This document shows, piece after piece, positions 1-7,709 of a DNA stretch of 17,034 nucleotides (the stretch's first letter is position 1; the number at the start of each line of letters is the position of its first letter). The DNA lies in assembly GCA_020437875.1 (NCBI GenBank), contig JAGQVR010000031.1, positions 1-17,034 on the forward strand, given 5' to 3'. The notes under the pieces were generated by a model. That model worked only from the letters and a program-made list of their open reading frames with translations. It made no database searches and was not told the origin of the DNA. The position numbers were made by a program, and so were the translations under genes. The stretch is from Flavobacteriales bacterium (GTDB lineage: Bacteria > Bacteroidota > Bacteroidia > Flavobacteriales_F > PHOS-HE28).

Positions 1-467
1 CCGCACAGGTCCTTGTACGGCTTGAAGAGCTTCAGCTCGTTGTCGGCATCCACATCCTTGTGCAGGAAGGACTTCGAACCCTCGTTCACCACCAGCTGCC
101 TGAGGGCGGAAGGGTCGAAGGGACCGGCCTTGGCATCGGCCGGCCAGATACCGCTGATGGCGGTGATGTCCCCGCGCAGGCGTTCCATCGGATCCTTCAG
201 GTGACGGCCCTCCTGCTGGCAGTGGGTGGCCAGCCACAACCAGTACATCTGGTCGTAGTACTGGAGCAACCGCTGCTTATTGGCGAAGTAGTGGTACACC
301 GTCATCTCGGTGCACCCCGCGCGTTCGGCCAGTTTCCTGAAGGTGAAGCCCTCGAGGCCGAGCTCCGTCATGAGGGCGAGTCCCTCTGCGAGGATCCGGG
401 TCCCAACAGGCGTGGTGGTATCGCGCAGCGCAAGGCCGGGGTCCGGTTCGATCAGGTAGCGGGGCAT
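1..467 (-). CDS. TetR-family transcriptional regulator (3' end outside window)
   Basis: Reading the minus strand from ATG 467 gives 155 codons that run off the left edge with no stop. Residues about 20-70 form a TetR DNA-binding domain: a first helix (TRILAEGLALM), then a helix-turn-helix (FTFRKLAERAG) ending in the hallmark TEMTVYHYFANKQRLL at about 53-68. The later part (ligand-binding and dimerisation region) resembles no particular subfamily to me and is cut. TetR proteins usually repress a divergent neighbour, here the exporter operon starting at 554, and often themselves. An in-frame ATG at 488 would add seven residues, but it lies inside a TAnnTTTG promoter core (482-489), so 467 is the better start. 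The family call is firm; the ligand is unknown, and control of the exporter is inferred from the divergent layout. Confidence 0.93.
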   Translation of the reverse strand, partial: MPRYLIEPDPGLALRDTTTPVGTRILAEGLALMTELGLEGFTFRKLAERAGCTEMTVYHYFANKQRLLQYYDQMYWLWLATHCQQEGRHLKDPMERLRGDITAISGIWPADAKAGPFDPSALRQLVVNEGSKSFLHKDVDADNELKLFKPYKDLC

Positions 468-481
468 GGTCGTATCCACGG

Positions 482-489
482 CAAACATA
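482..489 (-). promoter_or_regulatory. Candidate -7 promoter element for the TetR gene
   Basis: On the minus strand 489 to 482 reads TATGTTTG, a full match to the Bacteroidetes -7 consensus TAnnTTTG. It lies 14 nt upstream of the TetR start codon at 467. No TTG (-33 element) is seen at 17-20 nt upstream, so the call rests on the -7 match, the AT-rich setting and its symmetry with the opposite promoter. Confidence 0.5.
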
Positions 490-529
490 GTACAGCCATT
501 AATTGTTATGGTCTTACATCTTTCCTTTT

Positions 530-540
530 TAGTATTACTA
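530..540. promoter_or_regulatory. Small palindrome overlapping the exporter promoter, candidate operator
   Basis: The sequence TAGTATTACTA is a perfect 5-bp inverted repeat around one central base. Its right half overlaps the first bases of the TAnnTTTG core at 539-546. A dimeric TetR repressor bound here would block polymerase. Sites this short arise by chance in AT-rich DNA, and the left promoter does not have a full copy, so this is only a candidate. Confidence 0.3.
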
Positions 541-546
541 TATTTG
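539..546 (+). promoter_or_regulatory. Candidate -7 promoter element for the exporter operon
   Basis: TATATTTG matches the Bacteroidetes -7 consensus TAnnTTTG exactly. Only 7 nt separate it from the ATG at 554, so the transcript would be nearly leaderless. No TTG is present at the usual -33 distance. Confidence 0.5.
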
Positions 547-553
547 CCGGTCC

Positions 554-2218
554 ATGAACCCCATCACCCCCTGGCAACGACTCACGCGCCTCCTGAAGGT
601 GGACAAGCGCGAGATCGGGCACATCTACCTCTACGCCTTGGTCGGCGGGGCGATCAGTCTGAGCGTGCCTTTGGGCATACAGGCCATCATCAACCTGATC
701 AGCGGCGGTCAGGTGGCCACGAGTTGGGGCGTGCTCATCGCCTTCGTCACCATTGGCGTCGGCTTCACAGGAGCGCTACAGGTGATGCAGCTGGCCTTGG
801 CCGAGAACATCCAGCAGCGGCTTTTCGCGCGCAGCGCATTCGAGTTCGCCTACCGCATCCCGCGTATCAAGGCCGAGGCCGTGGGCGGCAAATACCTGCC
901 CGAGCTGGTGAACCGCTTCTTCGATACGATGACCATCCAGAAGGGCCTGAGCAAACTCCTCCTCGAGGTGCCCCTCGCCCTGCTTCAGATCGCCCTGTGC
1001 CTGATCCTTCTGGCCCTCTACCACCCTTTCTTCATCGCGTTCGGTGCACTGCTGCTCCTACTGCTCTGGCTCATCTTCCGGTACAGCGGCCGGCGCGGGC
1101 TGGAGACCAGCATCACCGAGAGCGGATACAAGTATGCCGTGGCCCATTGGCTGGAAGAGCTTGGCCGGAGCATGGGCACCTTCAAGCTTGTCGGGGAGAC
1201 CAACCTGCCCTTGGAGCGCACGGATCAGCTCGTGAACGGCTATGTGTCGGCGCGCAAAGCACACTTCCGCGTGCTGCTGGGCCAGTACGGTGCGATGGTC
1301 GTCTTCAAGGTGATCGTGACGCTGAGCCTGCTCGCCCTCGGCGGCCTGCTGGTGATGAACGAGCAGATGAACATCGGACAGTTCGTTGCCGCCGAGATCG
1401 TGATCCTCCTGCTGATGGGCGCTGTGGAGAAGATCATTCTCCGGATCGAGACGGTGTACGATGTGCTCACCGCCCTGGACAAGGTGGGCAGCGTGACGGA
1501 CCTGCCGCTGGAGCGCGAGGAGGGCCTGCGCACGATCGATCGCGACGGCTCCAGGGGCATGGACGTGCGCCTCAACGGCGTGGCGTTCCGTTCACACTTC
1601 CATGGGCGTCCGGTCCTCGAGGGGATCGACCTCCACCTGGGCCCCGGCGAGAAGGTGTGCCTGTACGGACCCAACGGTGCGGGCAAGACAACGTTGCTCC
1701 GCATCCTGGGCGGGGCCATCACCGCGCATGAAGGCACTGTACAGCTCGATGGCCATCCCCTGAACAGCCTCGACCTGGACATCGTGCGATCGGTGATCGG
1801 TGACAGCCTGAGCGACGAGGATGTCTTCGCCGGAACGGTGCTGGAGAACATCGCCGTGGGCCGTTCCTGGGTGTCGGAGAGCGATGTGATGGAAGCCTGC
1901 CGCGTGACCGGTCTCTTCGAGCAGCTCGCGAACTACCCCGATGGCCTGCTGACCAAGTTGGACCCGCAAGGCTCACGACTACCCAAGAGCCTGGTGAAAC
2001 GCATCATCCAGGCCCGATGTATCGCGGGACATCCCCGACTGATCCTCCTGGAGGACAGCTTGCAGAACTGGGACGTGAAGGACCGCGAGGAACTCCTGGG
2101 CTGGATCAGCGCACCCGAACGTCCGTGGACGCTGTTGGCCGTGAGCAATGATCCCTGGATGCATCAACGTTGCGGACGCACCGTGCACCTGCGCGATGGT
2201 AAACTCATTCCCGCTTGA
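554..2218 (+). CDS. ABC exporter, fused permease and degenerate ATPase (type I secretion-like)
   Basis: 554 residues. The N-terminal half is a type I ABC-exporter membrane domain with hydrophobic segments near residues 22-45, 55-80, 130-175 and 245-295. There is no N-terminal C39 peptidase. The ATPase domain begins near 335, and Walker A is intact (GPNGAGKT, 372-379). The other catalytic motifs depart from consensus: the Q-loop Gln aligns with Ser420; the LSGGQ signature is LPKSL (476-480); Walker B ends Glu500-Asp501 where most families have Asp-Glu; and the H-loop His aligns with Asn532. The reading frame is clean, so these are not sequencing breaks. It is the first gene of an operon with HlyD and TolC partners, which makes export from cytoplasm across both membranes likely. 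The substrate is unknown. Either hydrolysis is weak or asymmetric, or this is a divergent subfamily with its own motif set. Confidence 0.88.
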   Translation: MNPITPWQRLTRLLKVDKREIGHIYLYALVGGAISLSVPLGIQAIINLISGGQVATSWGVLIAFVTIGVGFTGALQVMQLALAENIQQRLFARSAFEFAYRIPRIKAEAVGGKYLPELVNRFFDTMTIQKGLSKLLLEVPLALLQIALCLILLALYHPFFIAFGALLLLLLWLIFRYSGRRGLETSITESGYKYAVAHWLEELGRSMGTFKLVGETNLPLERTDQLVNGYVSARKAHFRVLLGQYGAMVVFKVIVTLSLLALGGLLVMNEQMNIGQFVAAEIVILLLMGAVEKIILRIETVYDVLTALDKVGSVTDLPLEREEGLRTIDRDGSRGMDVRLNGVAFRSHFHGRPVLEGIDLHLGPGEKVCLYGPNGAGKTTLLRILGGAITAHEGTVQLDGHPLNSLDLDIVRSVIGDSLSDEDVFAGTVLENIAVGRSWVSESDVMEACRVTGLFEQLANYPDGLLTKLDPQGSRLPKSLVKRIIQARCIAGHPRLILLEDSLQNWDVKDREELLGWISAPERPWTLLAVSNDPWMHQRCGRTVHLRDGKLIPA

Positions 2219-2221
2219 GCC

Positions 2222-3571
2222 ATGCTTGACCTGAGCCCAGACAGCCCGGTGCCCCAGCTCCAGCGCACGAGCTTCAACTCGTTCCGCACCATCGGCGTGG
2301 CGCGCGCCAACGACCTCTTCGCCCTGTGGGTGAAGATCATCTGCGCCATGGTCCTGCTGGGCCTTTTCCTTCCATGGACACAGAACATCCGCGCGCGCGG
2401 AACCGTGACGAGCCTCTCGCCCGATCAGCGCCCCCAGACCATCCACGCCATCATCCCGGGCCGCATCGAGCAGTGGTACGTACAGGAAGGTCAGCTGGTG
2501 CAGAAGGGCGATACGATCCTGCGCCTCAGTGAAGTGAAGCCCGAATACTTCGACCCGAAACTCCTGGACCGCACACAGGAACAGATCACCGCCAAGGAAC
2601 TCACCGGCCGCAGCTACGAGGAAAAGGTGCATGCCCTGGACGCACAGATCGATGCGCTCACCGCCGGCCTGCGCATCAAGCTGGAGCAGGCCCAGAACAA
2701 GATCCAGCAGGCGCGTTACGAACTGCAGAGCGACAGCATCCGCGTGGTGGCGGCCGAGACGGAGATCCGGGTGGCGGATGAGCAATACGCCCGGGGCGAG
2801 CAGCAGTTCAAGGAAGGCTTGTTGAGCAAAGTGGAGCTCGAGCGACGCCAGGTGGCGCAACAACGTGCGAACGCCACCTTGATCGACGCCCGCAACAAAG
2901 TGCTCGACGCCCGCAACGAGCTGCTCAACGCCCAGCTGGAGGTCAACGGGATCCGCAACGATTACCGCGACAAGCTCAGCAAGGCCGAGAGTGAGAAATA
3001 CGCGAGCTTGAGCCAGATGTACACCACCGAGGCGGAAGTGAGCAAGATGCAGGTGGACCTGGCGAACTACACCGTACGCGCGGGCAACTACTACGTCACG
3101 GCACCGCAGCCGGGCTTCATCACGAAGGCCGTCGTCACCGGCATCGGCGAAACGGTGAAGGAAGGGGACGCGCTGGTGAGCGTGATGCCGGCACGACCGC
3201 AGCTGGCCGTGGAACTGTACGTGCGCCCCATGGACATGCCGCTGATCACCCATGGCCAGAAGGTGCGCTTCATGTTCGACGGATGGCCGAGCATCGTCTT
3301 CAGCGGATGGCCCAACAGCAGCTACGGCACCTTCGGTGGCGTGGTGGTGGCCATCGACAACTTCATCAGCCCCAATGGGAAGTACCGCATCCTGGTCGGG
3401 CCGGATAAGCATGATGAGCCCTGGCCGACAGCGCTGCGTGTGGGCGGAGGCTCGGTGGGCTTCGCCCTGATGAAGGATGTTCCCATCTGGTACGAGCTCT
3501 GGCGACAGATCAACGGGTTCCCGCCGGACCTGTACGCAGAGAACGGATCGGCCGATCAGCAGATGAAATGA
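2222..3571 (+). CDS. HlyD-family periplasmic adaptor (membrane fusion protein)
   Basis: 449 residues, starting 3 bp after the ABC gene stops. A short cytoplasmic N-terminus is followed by one membrane helix at about 34-52. The split biotinyl/lipoyl-like domain is visible as two halves: about 73-105 (HAIIPGRIEQWYVQEGQLVQKGD) with the 'G..V.KGD' pattern, and about 290-322 (VTAPQPGFITKAVV, then GETVKEGD). Between them, about 115-285, is a long Gln/Glu/Ala/Arg-rich coiled-coil hairpin that would dock on the TolC channel. A beta-barrel segment follows (about 328-420). Adaptors of this type link an inner-membrane ABC exporter to an outer-membrane channel, exactly the neighbours found here. Its stop overlaps the start of the TolC gene (ATGA), implying coupled translation. 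Confidence 0.93.
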   Translation: MLDLSPDSPVPQLQRTSFNSFRTIGVARANDLFALWVKIICAMVLLGLFLPWTQNIRARGTVTSLSPDQRPQTIHAIIPGRIEQWYVQEGQLVQKGDTILRLSEVKPEYFDPKLLDRTQEQITAKELTGRSYEEKVHALDAQIDALTAGLRIKLEQAQNKIQQARYELQSDSIRVVAAETEIRVADEQYARGEQQFKEGLLSKVELERRQVAQQRANATLIDARNKVLDARNELLNAQLEVNGIRNDYRDKLSKAESEKYASLSQMYTTEAEVSKMQVDLANYTVRAGNYYVTAPQPGFITKAVVTGIGETVKEGDALVSVMPARPQLAVELYVRPMDMPLITHGQKVRFMFDGWPSIVFSGWPNSSYGTFGGVVVAIDNFISPNGKYRILVGPDKHDEPWPTALRVGGGSVGFALMKDVPIWYELWRQINGFPPDLYAENGSADQQMK

Positions 3572-5007
3572 ACAAGGGTCCAGCACATCGTTCATCGATG
3601 AAGTCCATTGCGACCTGGTGCGCGATCGCGTGCTCAGGAATGGTGGTCGCGCAAATACCGACGGTGCTGACGCGTGATGCATTCGTACGCATCGTTCTGG
3701 ACAACCACCCCATGGCGCGGCAGGCGGCACTTCGACCGGAGCTTGGCGAGGCGGCAGTGCGCAGTGCCCGCGGAGGATTCGACCCCCTGGCCACGGCAGG
3801 CTATGACGAGAAGCAGTTCGACGAGAAGAACTACTTCCAACTCTTCGATGTGGGCTTGAAGGTGCCTACTTGGTATGGCGTGGAACTCTTCGCCGGCTAT
3901 CAGGAGAACAGTGGCGTGCTACTTGATCCACAGAACAGCACACCGGACGAGGGCCTGTTGAAGGTGGGCGGACAGCTCAGCATCGGTCAGGGCCTCTTCA
4001 TCGATCAGCGGCGCGCCACGCTGAGGAGGTCACAGGCTTACCTGCGCGCCACGCAGGCCGAGCAGGAGCAGATGCTGAACGATCTGCTACTGCAGGCGCT
4101 GCACGACCACACCGACTGGGTGGCGGCGTATCGCGCCTTGGAAGTGGCGAACACCGCCGTTCAACTCACGGAGGTCCGCTTCGATGCCGTGCGCGGTTCC
4201 TGGCGTGGTGGTGATCGCCCCGCCATAGACACCTTGGAGGCCTTCCTTCAGCTGCAGGACCGGCAGATGCGGCAGCAACAGGCCGGGCTGAACTTCCGGA
4301 ACGCGGGCCTGCGTTTGAGCAACCATCTTTGGAACGCGGCTCAGCAGCCGCTCGAACTACAGCCATCGGTGATCCCTGATCCCGATGACCTAAGTTCGCC
4401 TACCACCTTCCAATTGACGGACACCGCCATTGCGAGTGCCCTCACCGATCATCCATTGCTCGCCGAAGCCACCGCACGCATCGATCAATTGGAAGTGGAC
4501 CGCCGCCTGCGTGCGGAATTCCTCAGACCCGAACTGGACCTGAAATACCAGTGGCTTGGTGATGGAGGTGCGCTGAACAACGAGCCGGGCATAACACCAC
4601 TGGGGCAAGGCTACCAGTTCGGCGTTGGTTTCCAGATGCCGCTCTTCCTCCGGCGCGAGCGCGGGGAACTGGCCATCGCGAAGCTGCGTCTTGCCGATGC
4701 CAGCCTCGGGCTTGACCGCGACCGACTGCGCATCCGCAACCGGATCAATGAGCGCGTGAACGACATCAACACCTTCGCCGATCAGGTGCGGTTGGGTGCG
4801 GAGATGGTGGTGAACAACGAACGCCTGCTCGCCGGCGAGAACCAGCGCTTCGCCGCCGGTGAGAGCTCGCTCTTCCTGGTGAACGCCCGCGAGGTGCCGC
4901 TGATCGATACGCGGATCCGCCAGGTGGACCTTGAAGCGCGGTTGCGCAAGGCCTACTTCAGCCTGGACCATGAGGCGGGGACGCTGTGGAGGGCGTGGCG
5001 CCGGTGA
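3568..5007 (+). CDS. TolC-family outer-membrane efflux channel
   Basis: 479 residues. The start overlaps the HlyD stop by 4 bp. An in-frame ATG at 3598 (residue 11) would give a more typical signal peptide, MKSIATWCAIACSGMVVAQ; both starts are plausible. The mature protein opens with TRDAFVRIVLDNHPMARQA, a typical outer-membrane efflux protein beginning. It shows the expected two-fold layout: helical segments with heptad character (about 120-230 and 275-300, then about 370-470) separated by strand-rich parts (for example DLKYQWLG and QFGVGFQMPLF). The length fits the family. It should form the trimeric tunnel of the tripartite exporter. No hairpin with a T-run follows the stop; the convergent J-domain gene ends 51 bp further on. 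Confidence 0.92.
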   Translation: MNKGPAHRSSMKSIATWCAIACSGMVVAQIPTVLTRDAFVRIVLDNHPMARQAALRPELGEAAVRSARGGFDPLATAGYDEKQFDEKNYFQLFDVGLKVPTWYGVELFAGYQENSGVLLDPQNSTPDEGLLKVGGQLSIGQGLFIDQRRATLRRSQAYLRATQAEQEQMLNDLLLQALHDHTDWVAAYRALEVANTAVQLTEVRFDAVRGSWRGGDRPAIDTLEAFLQLQDRQMRQQQAGLNFRNAGLRLSNHLWNAAQQPLELQPSVIPDPDDLSSPTTFQLTDTAIASALTDHPLLAEATARIDQLEVDRRLRAEFLRPELDLKYQWLGDGGALNNEPGITPLGQGYQFGVGFQMPLFLRRERGELAIAKLRLADASLGLDRDRLRIRNRINERVNDINTFADQVRLGAEMVVNNERLLAGENQRFAAGESSLFLVNAREVPLIDTRIRQVDLEARLRKAYFSLDHEAGTLWRAWRR

Positions 5008-5058
5008 TACGGTCCGATCCATTGATCATCCTTCCATCAGGCAGACGCGGTGAGCACA

Positions 5059-5631
5059 TCATCGCTCGCGTCGTTTGCGATCGACCTGTCGCTTGTTGTG
5101 CCATTCGTCGAACAACATGCTGGCGTAAACGATGCCGGGAATGAAGCCCATGGCCGCAAGGATGGCCACCGGTCGTCCCCAGTCCTCGAACTGAAGGGAG
5201 ACGACGACCACGATGACGAGGACCACCGAGGCCATCAGCCCGATGCCGAAACAGCCGAGCATCTTTGGCACCACATAGGCCGCCACCGAGTCGAACACAT
5301 CGGCGTCGAATTGATCGTATCGCATGCGGACGTACTCCTCTGCTTTGGCGCGTGCCGCCTGCTGTCGTGCCTGGGTCTCCCGCGCATACCGCGCTTCCGT
5401 GGCCGCGGAGGCCCGCTTCGGGCTCGGACTCGCCCGGGTCCGGTCGTAACGTTCACGCGCTATCGGATCACCGAGCACCTCATACGCTTCCGTGATGGCG
5501 ATGAACCGGGCATGCGCATCCGGCAGTTCGCTCACATCGGGGTGGTAGCGCTTGGCCAGGTTCCGATAAGCCGCACGTATCGCCGCCGCATCGGCGGTAT
5601 GCGTGAGTCCAAGCACCTGGTAGAAGTCCAT
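5059..5631 (-). CDS. J-domain (DnaJ-like) membrane protein
   Basis: 190 residues from ATG 5631; the open frame reaches an ATG at 5664, but the protein starts naturally at MDFYQVLGL, the first strand of helix I of a J domain. Residues 1-65 are a full J domain with the HPD motif at 30-32 and the usual ending (AYEVLGDPIARERYDR), so it should stimulate an Hsp70 ATPase. Residues 70-105 are charged and Ala-rich. Two hydrophobic helices follow (about 124-146 and 153-173), then a very basic tail (KRQVDRKRRER). There is no G/F region, zinc finger or substrate-binding domain, so it is not DnaJ itself. It is probably an inner-membrane recruiter of DnaK. Its partner is unknown, and it is convergent with the exporter operon. 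Confidence 0.88.
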   Translation of the reverse strand: MDFYQVLGLTHTADAAAIRAAYRNLAKRYHPDVSELPDAHARFIAITEAYEVLGDPIARERYDRTRASPSPKRASAATEARYARETQARQQAARAKAEEYVRMRYDQFDADVFDSVAAYVVPKMLGCFGIGLMASVVLVIVVVVSLQFEDWGRPVAILAAMGFIPGIVYASMLFDEWHNKRQVDRKRRER

Positions 5632-5686
5632 GTTGCGTAGCACCACGGCGCACCGGGCAAGCACAAGATTAGTCGGTCCTGCCCGA

Positions 5687-5699
5687 CCCGTGCCACGGG
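5687..5699. repeat. Short GC-rich palindrome in a divergent intergenic region
   Basis: CCCGTG, one base, then CACGGG: a perfect 6-bp inverted repeat. It lies between the minus-strand J-domain gene (start 5631) and the plus-strand secreted protein (start 5799). It could be a regulator site or chance in GC-rich DNA. The rest of the 167-bp gap shows no clear TAnnTTTG match (TAATCTTG on the minus strand at 5671-5664 differs at one position). Confidence 0.25.
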
Positions 5700-5798
5700 C
5701 CAGGATCCCACCGTCCGAACAAGAGCCAACGCTTCAACCCCTTTTGATCCAGTGCCCAGGCATCGTTCCGCGCGTCCGATCGGTCTTCTGGTAGAAGG

Positions 5799-7685
5799 AT
5801 GCGGATCACGATCATATTCCTGCTTGTTCTCCTGGGGTTCACGGGTCAGGCCCAACCCCAGCATGGCTTCTGGGCCTTCGGCTTCGGTGCGGGCATCGAC
5901 CTGAGCAGCGGAACGCCGGTGCCCATCACCACGCCGCTGAGCACGGATGAAGGCGTCGCGAGCATCTGCGATGCCAGCGGTCAGCTGCTATTCTTCACCA
6001 ACGGCGAAACGGTGTGGGACCGGAACCATGCCGTAATGCCCAATGGCAGTGGCCTGCTCGGGCATTTCTCAACCTGCCAGAGCGCGCTGATCGTTCCGTT
6101 CCCGGATGATCCGCAGCGCTTCTACCTCTTCACCGCACCCAGCGGCGCGGGTATCTGGAGCGGGCAACCGAACGCGACGTACAGCATAGTGGACATGAAC
6201 GTCAACGGCGGACTTGGCGATGTGACGACCGCGAACGTGGTACTGGACGGACCGGTGACGGAGAAGCTCACGGCCACGCGCCACGCCAATGGCCGCGATG
6301 TGTGGGTGCTCTACCACCGCTGGGAAAGCGATGCGTACCTCGCCTACCTCGTGACCTGCCAGGGTGTGGAGGGGCCGGTCGTGAGCCATGTGGGGCGATC
6401 GCTCTTCGCCAACCCGGACGGATCGGGTGATTCGTACATCGGTTGCATGCGGCTGAACCGGCAGGGAACGCGACTGGCAGGCGCCTGGACGAAGACGGTG
6501 GCCGCCACACCCAGCGACTGGCTGAGCCGCTCATACGTGGACCTCCTCGACTTCGACAACAGTTCCGGCCTGCTCTCCAACCCACGTACGGACTCGGTCG
6601 GTGGATCGATCCAGCGGTTCAGCCAGGGCTATGGCGTGGAATTCTCGCCGGGCGGCGATGTGCTCTACTGCAGCGAAGGCGGGCTGATGAACGGGATCGG
6701 CTATAGCACGATCCGGCAGTACGACCTGCAAGCCCCGGACCCCATGGGCACCGCGATCGAGGTCGCGAACGAGTACCTCGCTTTCGGAACCCTGCAGCTG
6801 GCGCCCGATGGCCGCATCTACGCTGCACGTCTCAACGGCACCACGCACCTCAGCGCCATCAGCCTCCCCGCTGTGGTCGGTCCGGGCTGTGGCTTCGTGG
6901 AGAACGCTGCGAGCACCGGCAGTAATGCGAGTACCTGGGGCCTGCCCAATCATTGGGACACCTATCCCGACCAGGAACCGATCGACCTCATCGCCTGGCA
7001 CGATACGTTTCTGTGCGAAGTCGGTGAAGGCGTGTTGGTCGATGCCACATGGACCCACCCCTTCCATGTGCCGACTTACCTATGGAGCACTGGTGAGACC
7101 GCATCGAGCATCACGGTGATGGAGGCCGGTACCTACACCGTGGAAGTGCAACTGCCCTGCAGCACCGTGGTGGACACCGTGGTGGTAAGGTTGGGCGGGA
7201 CACCCTTCACACTCGGGGCCGACCGCGATATATGCGACGATGCTAAAGTGCTCCTCGATGTTGGTGAGATGACCGGCGAAGTATTGTGGAGCACCGGTGA
7301 CACCACGCGATCGATCACCGTTGAAGAAGCGGGCACCTACACAGCCTGGTTGACGGACTCCATCGGCTGCACAGCTCGATCATCCGTTGTGGTGACCGTG
7401 CGCAATTGCCAATGCCCGCTCTTCCTGCCGAACGCCTTCACCCCGAACGGTGACGGCATCAACGATGACCTTCTCGTCGGCATGGATTGCACGCCCACCG
7501 CCTTCGAACTGGAGCTCTTCGATCGATGGGGTCATCGTGTGTTCCATACCGATGATCCGACCTTCGCCTGGACCGGTGATGGCTTACCCATCGGCGTGTT
7601 CGTCTTCCAATTGGATTACTCGTGGCGTGCGGCGGACGGATCTCGGAGCGTGCAACGCACGGGCTCGGTGGTGCTGGTGCGTTGA
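5799..7685 (+). CDS. Secreted protein with gliding motility-associated (T9SS type B) C-terminal domain
   Basis: 628 residues. A signal peptide is clear (MRITIIFLLVLLGFTGQAQ). Residues about 20-400 contain a large strand-rich region with phrases common in Bacteroidetes surface proteins (HGFWAFGFGAGIDL, YSIVDMNVNGGLGDV, LQLAPDGRIYAAR), probably a beta-propeller. Two Ig-like modules follow, each with WSTG[ED]T and EAGTYT (Trp429 and Trp497). Residues 536-628 are a gliding motility-associated C-terminal domain, opening CPLFLPNAFTPNGDGIND and continuing FDRWGHRVF (TIGR04131-like). This domain marks cargo for the type IX secretion system, which would carry it across the outer membrane to the surface or medium. 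The function of the body is not recognised. It is monocistronic as far as can be seen, with AGAAGG just before the ATG. Confidence 0.92.
   Translation: MRITIIFLLVLLGFTGQAQPQHGFWAFGFGAGIDLSSGTPVPITTPLSTDEGVASICDASGQLLFFTNGETVWDRNHAVMPNGSGLLGHFSTCQSALIVPFPDDPQRFYLFTAPSGAGIWSGQPNATYSIVDMNVNGGLGDVTTANVVLDGPVTEKLTATRHANGRDVWVLYHRWESDAYLAYLVTCQGVEGPVVSHVGRSLFANPDGSGDSYIGCMRLNRQGTRLAGAWTKTVAATPSDWLSRSYVDLLDFDNSSGLLSNPRTDSVGGSIQRFSQGYGVEFSPGGDVLYCSEGGLMNGIGYSTIRQYDLQAPDPMGTAIEVANEYLAFGTLQLAPDGRIYAARLNGTTHLSAISLPAVVGPGCGFVENAASTGSNASTWGLPNHWDTYPDQEPIDLIAWHDTFLCEVGEGVLVDATWTHPFHVPTYLWSTGETASSITVMEAGTYTVEVQLPCSTVVDTVVVRLGGTPFTLGADRDICDDAKVLLDVGEMTGEVLWSTGDTTRSITVEEAGTYTAWLTDSIGCTARSSVVVTVRNCQCPLFLPNAFTPNGDGINDDLLVGMDCTPTAFELELFDRWGHRVFHTDDPTFAWTGDGLPIGVFVFQLDYSWRAADGSRSVQRTGSVVLVR
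7083..7344 (+). repeat. Two divergent in-gene repeats coding Ig-like modules
   Basis: Two units of about 58 bp (7083-7140 and 7287-7344) begin TGGAGCAC.GGTGA.ACC and code WSTG[ED]T.(2)SIT..EAGTYT. They lie 204 bp (68 codons) apart in register, so they are duplicated protein domains rather than a mobile repeat. Confidence 0.7.
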
Positions 7686-7709
7686 CCATCGCCATCGGGA
7701 ACTCGCCCA

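Larger units (their letters stand above)
479..549. repeat. 14-bp inverted repeat holding the two divergent promoter cores
   Basis: The left arm, 479-492, is CGGCAAACATAGTA. The right arm, 536-549, is TACTATATTTGCCG. Reverse-complementing the right arm matches the left at 13 of 14 positions. The spacer is 43 bp of AT-rich DNA. Each arm contains a TAnnTTTG promoter core reading outward, one towards the TetR gene and one towards the exporter. The match extends past the core (TAC before, CCG after), so it is more than two copies of a promoter consensus and may be a shared regulator site. Confidence 0.7.

Noticed and set aside
486..488. ATG at 488 as start of the TetR gene
   Set aside because: In frame, but it lies within the TATGTTTG promoter core. 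The ATG at 467 is downstream of it and suits the family.
466..1731. A 421-codon open frame on the plus strand overlapping the ABC exporter
   Set aside because: Alternative frame of the exporter gene, dominated by Arg, Pro, Ala and Gly with no domain.
1979..3730. A 583-codon open frame on the minus strand opposite the HlyD gene
   Set aside because: It is the antisense shadow of a GC-rich gene with biased third positions. It is rich in His, Arg, Leu and Val, has no domain, and lies over a gene with unmistakable HlyD features.
7083..7344. Mobile or CRISPR-like repeat
   Set aside because: Two copies only, in frame and diverged at synonymous and replacement sites; they are duplicated Ig-like modules.
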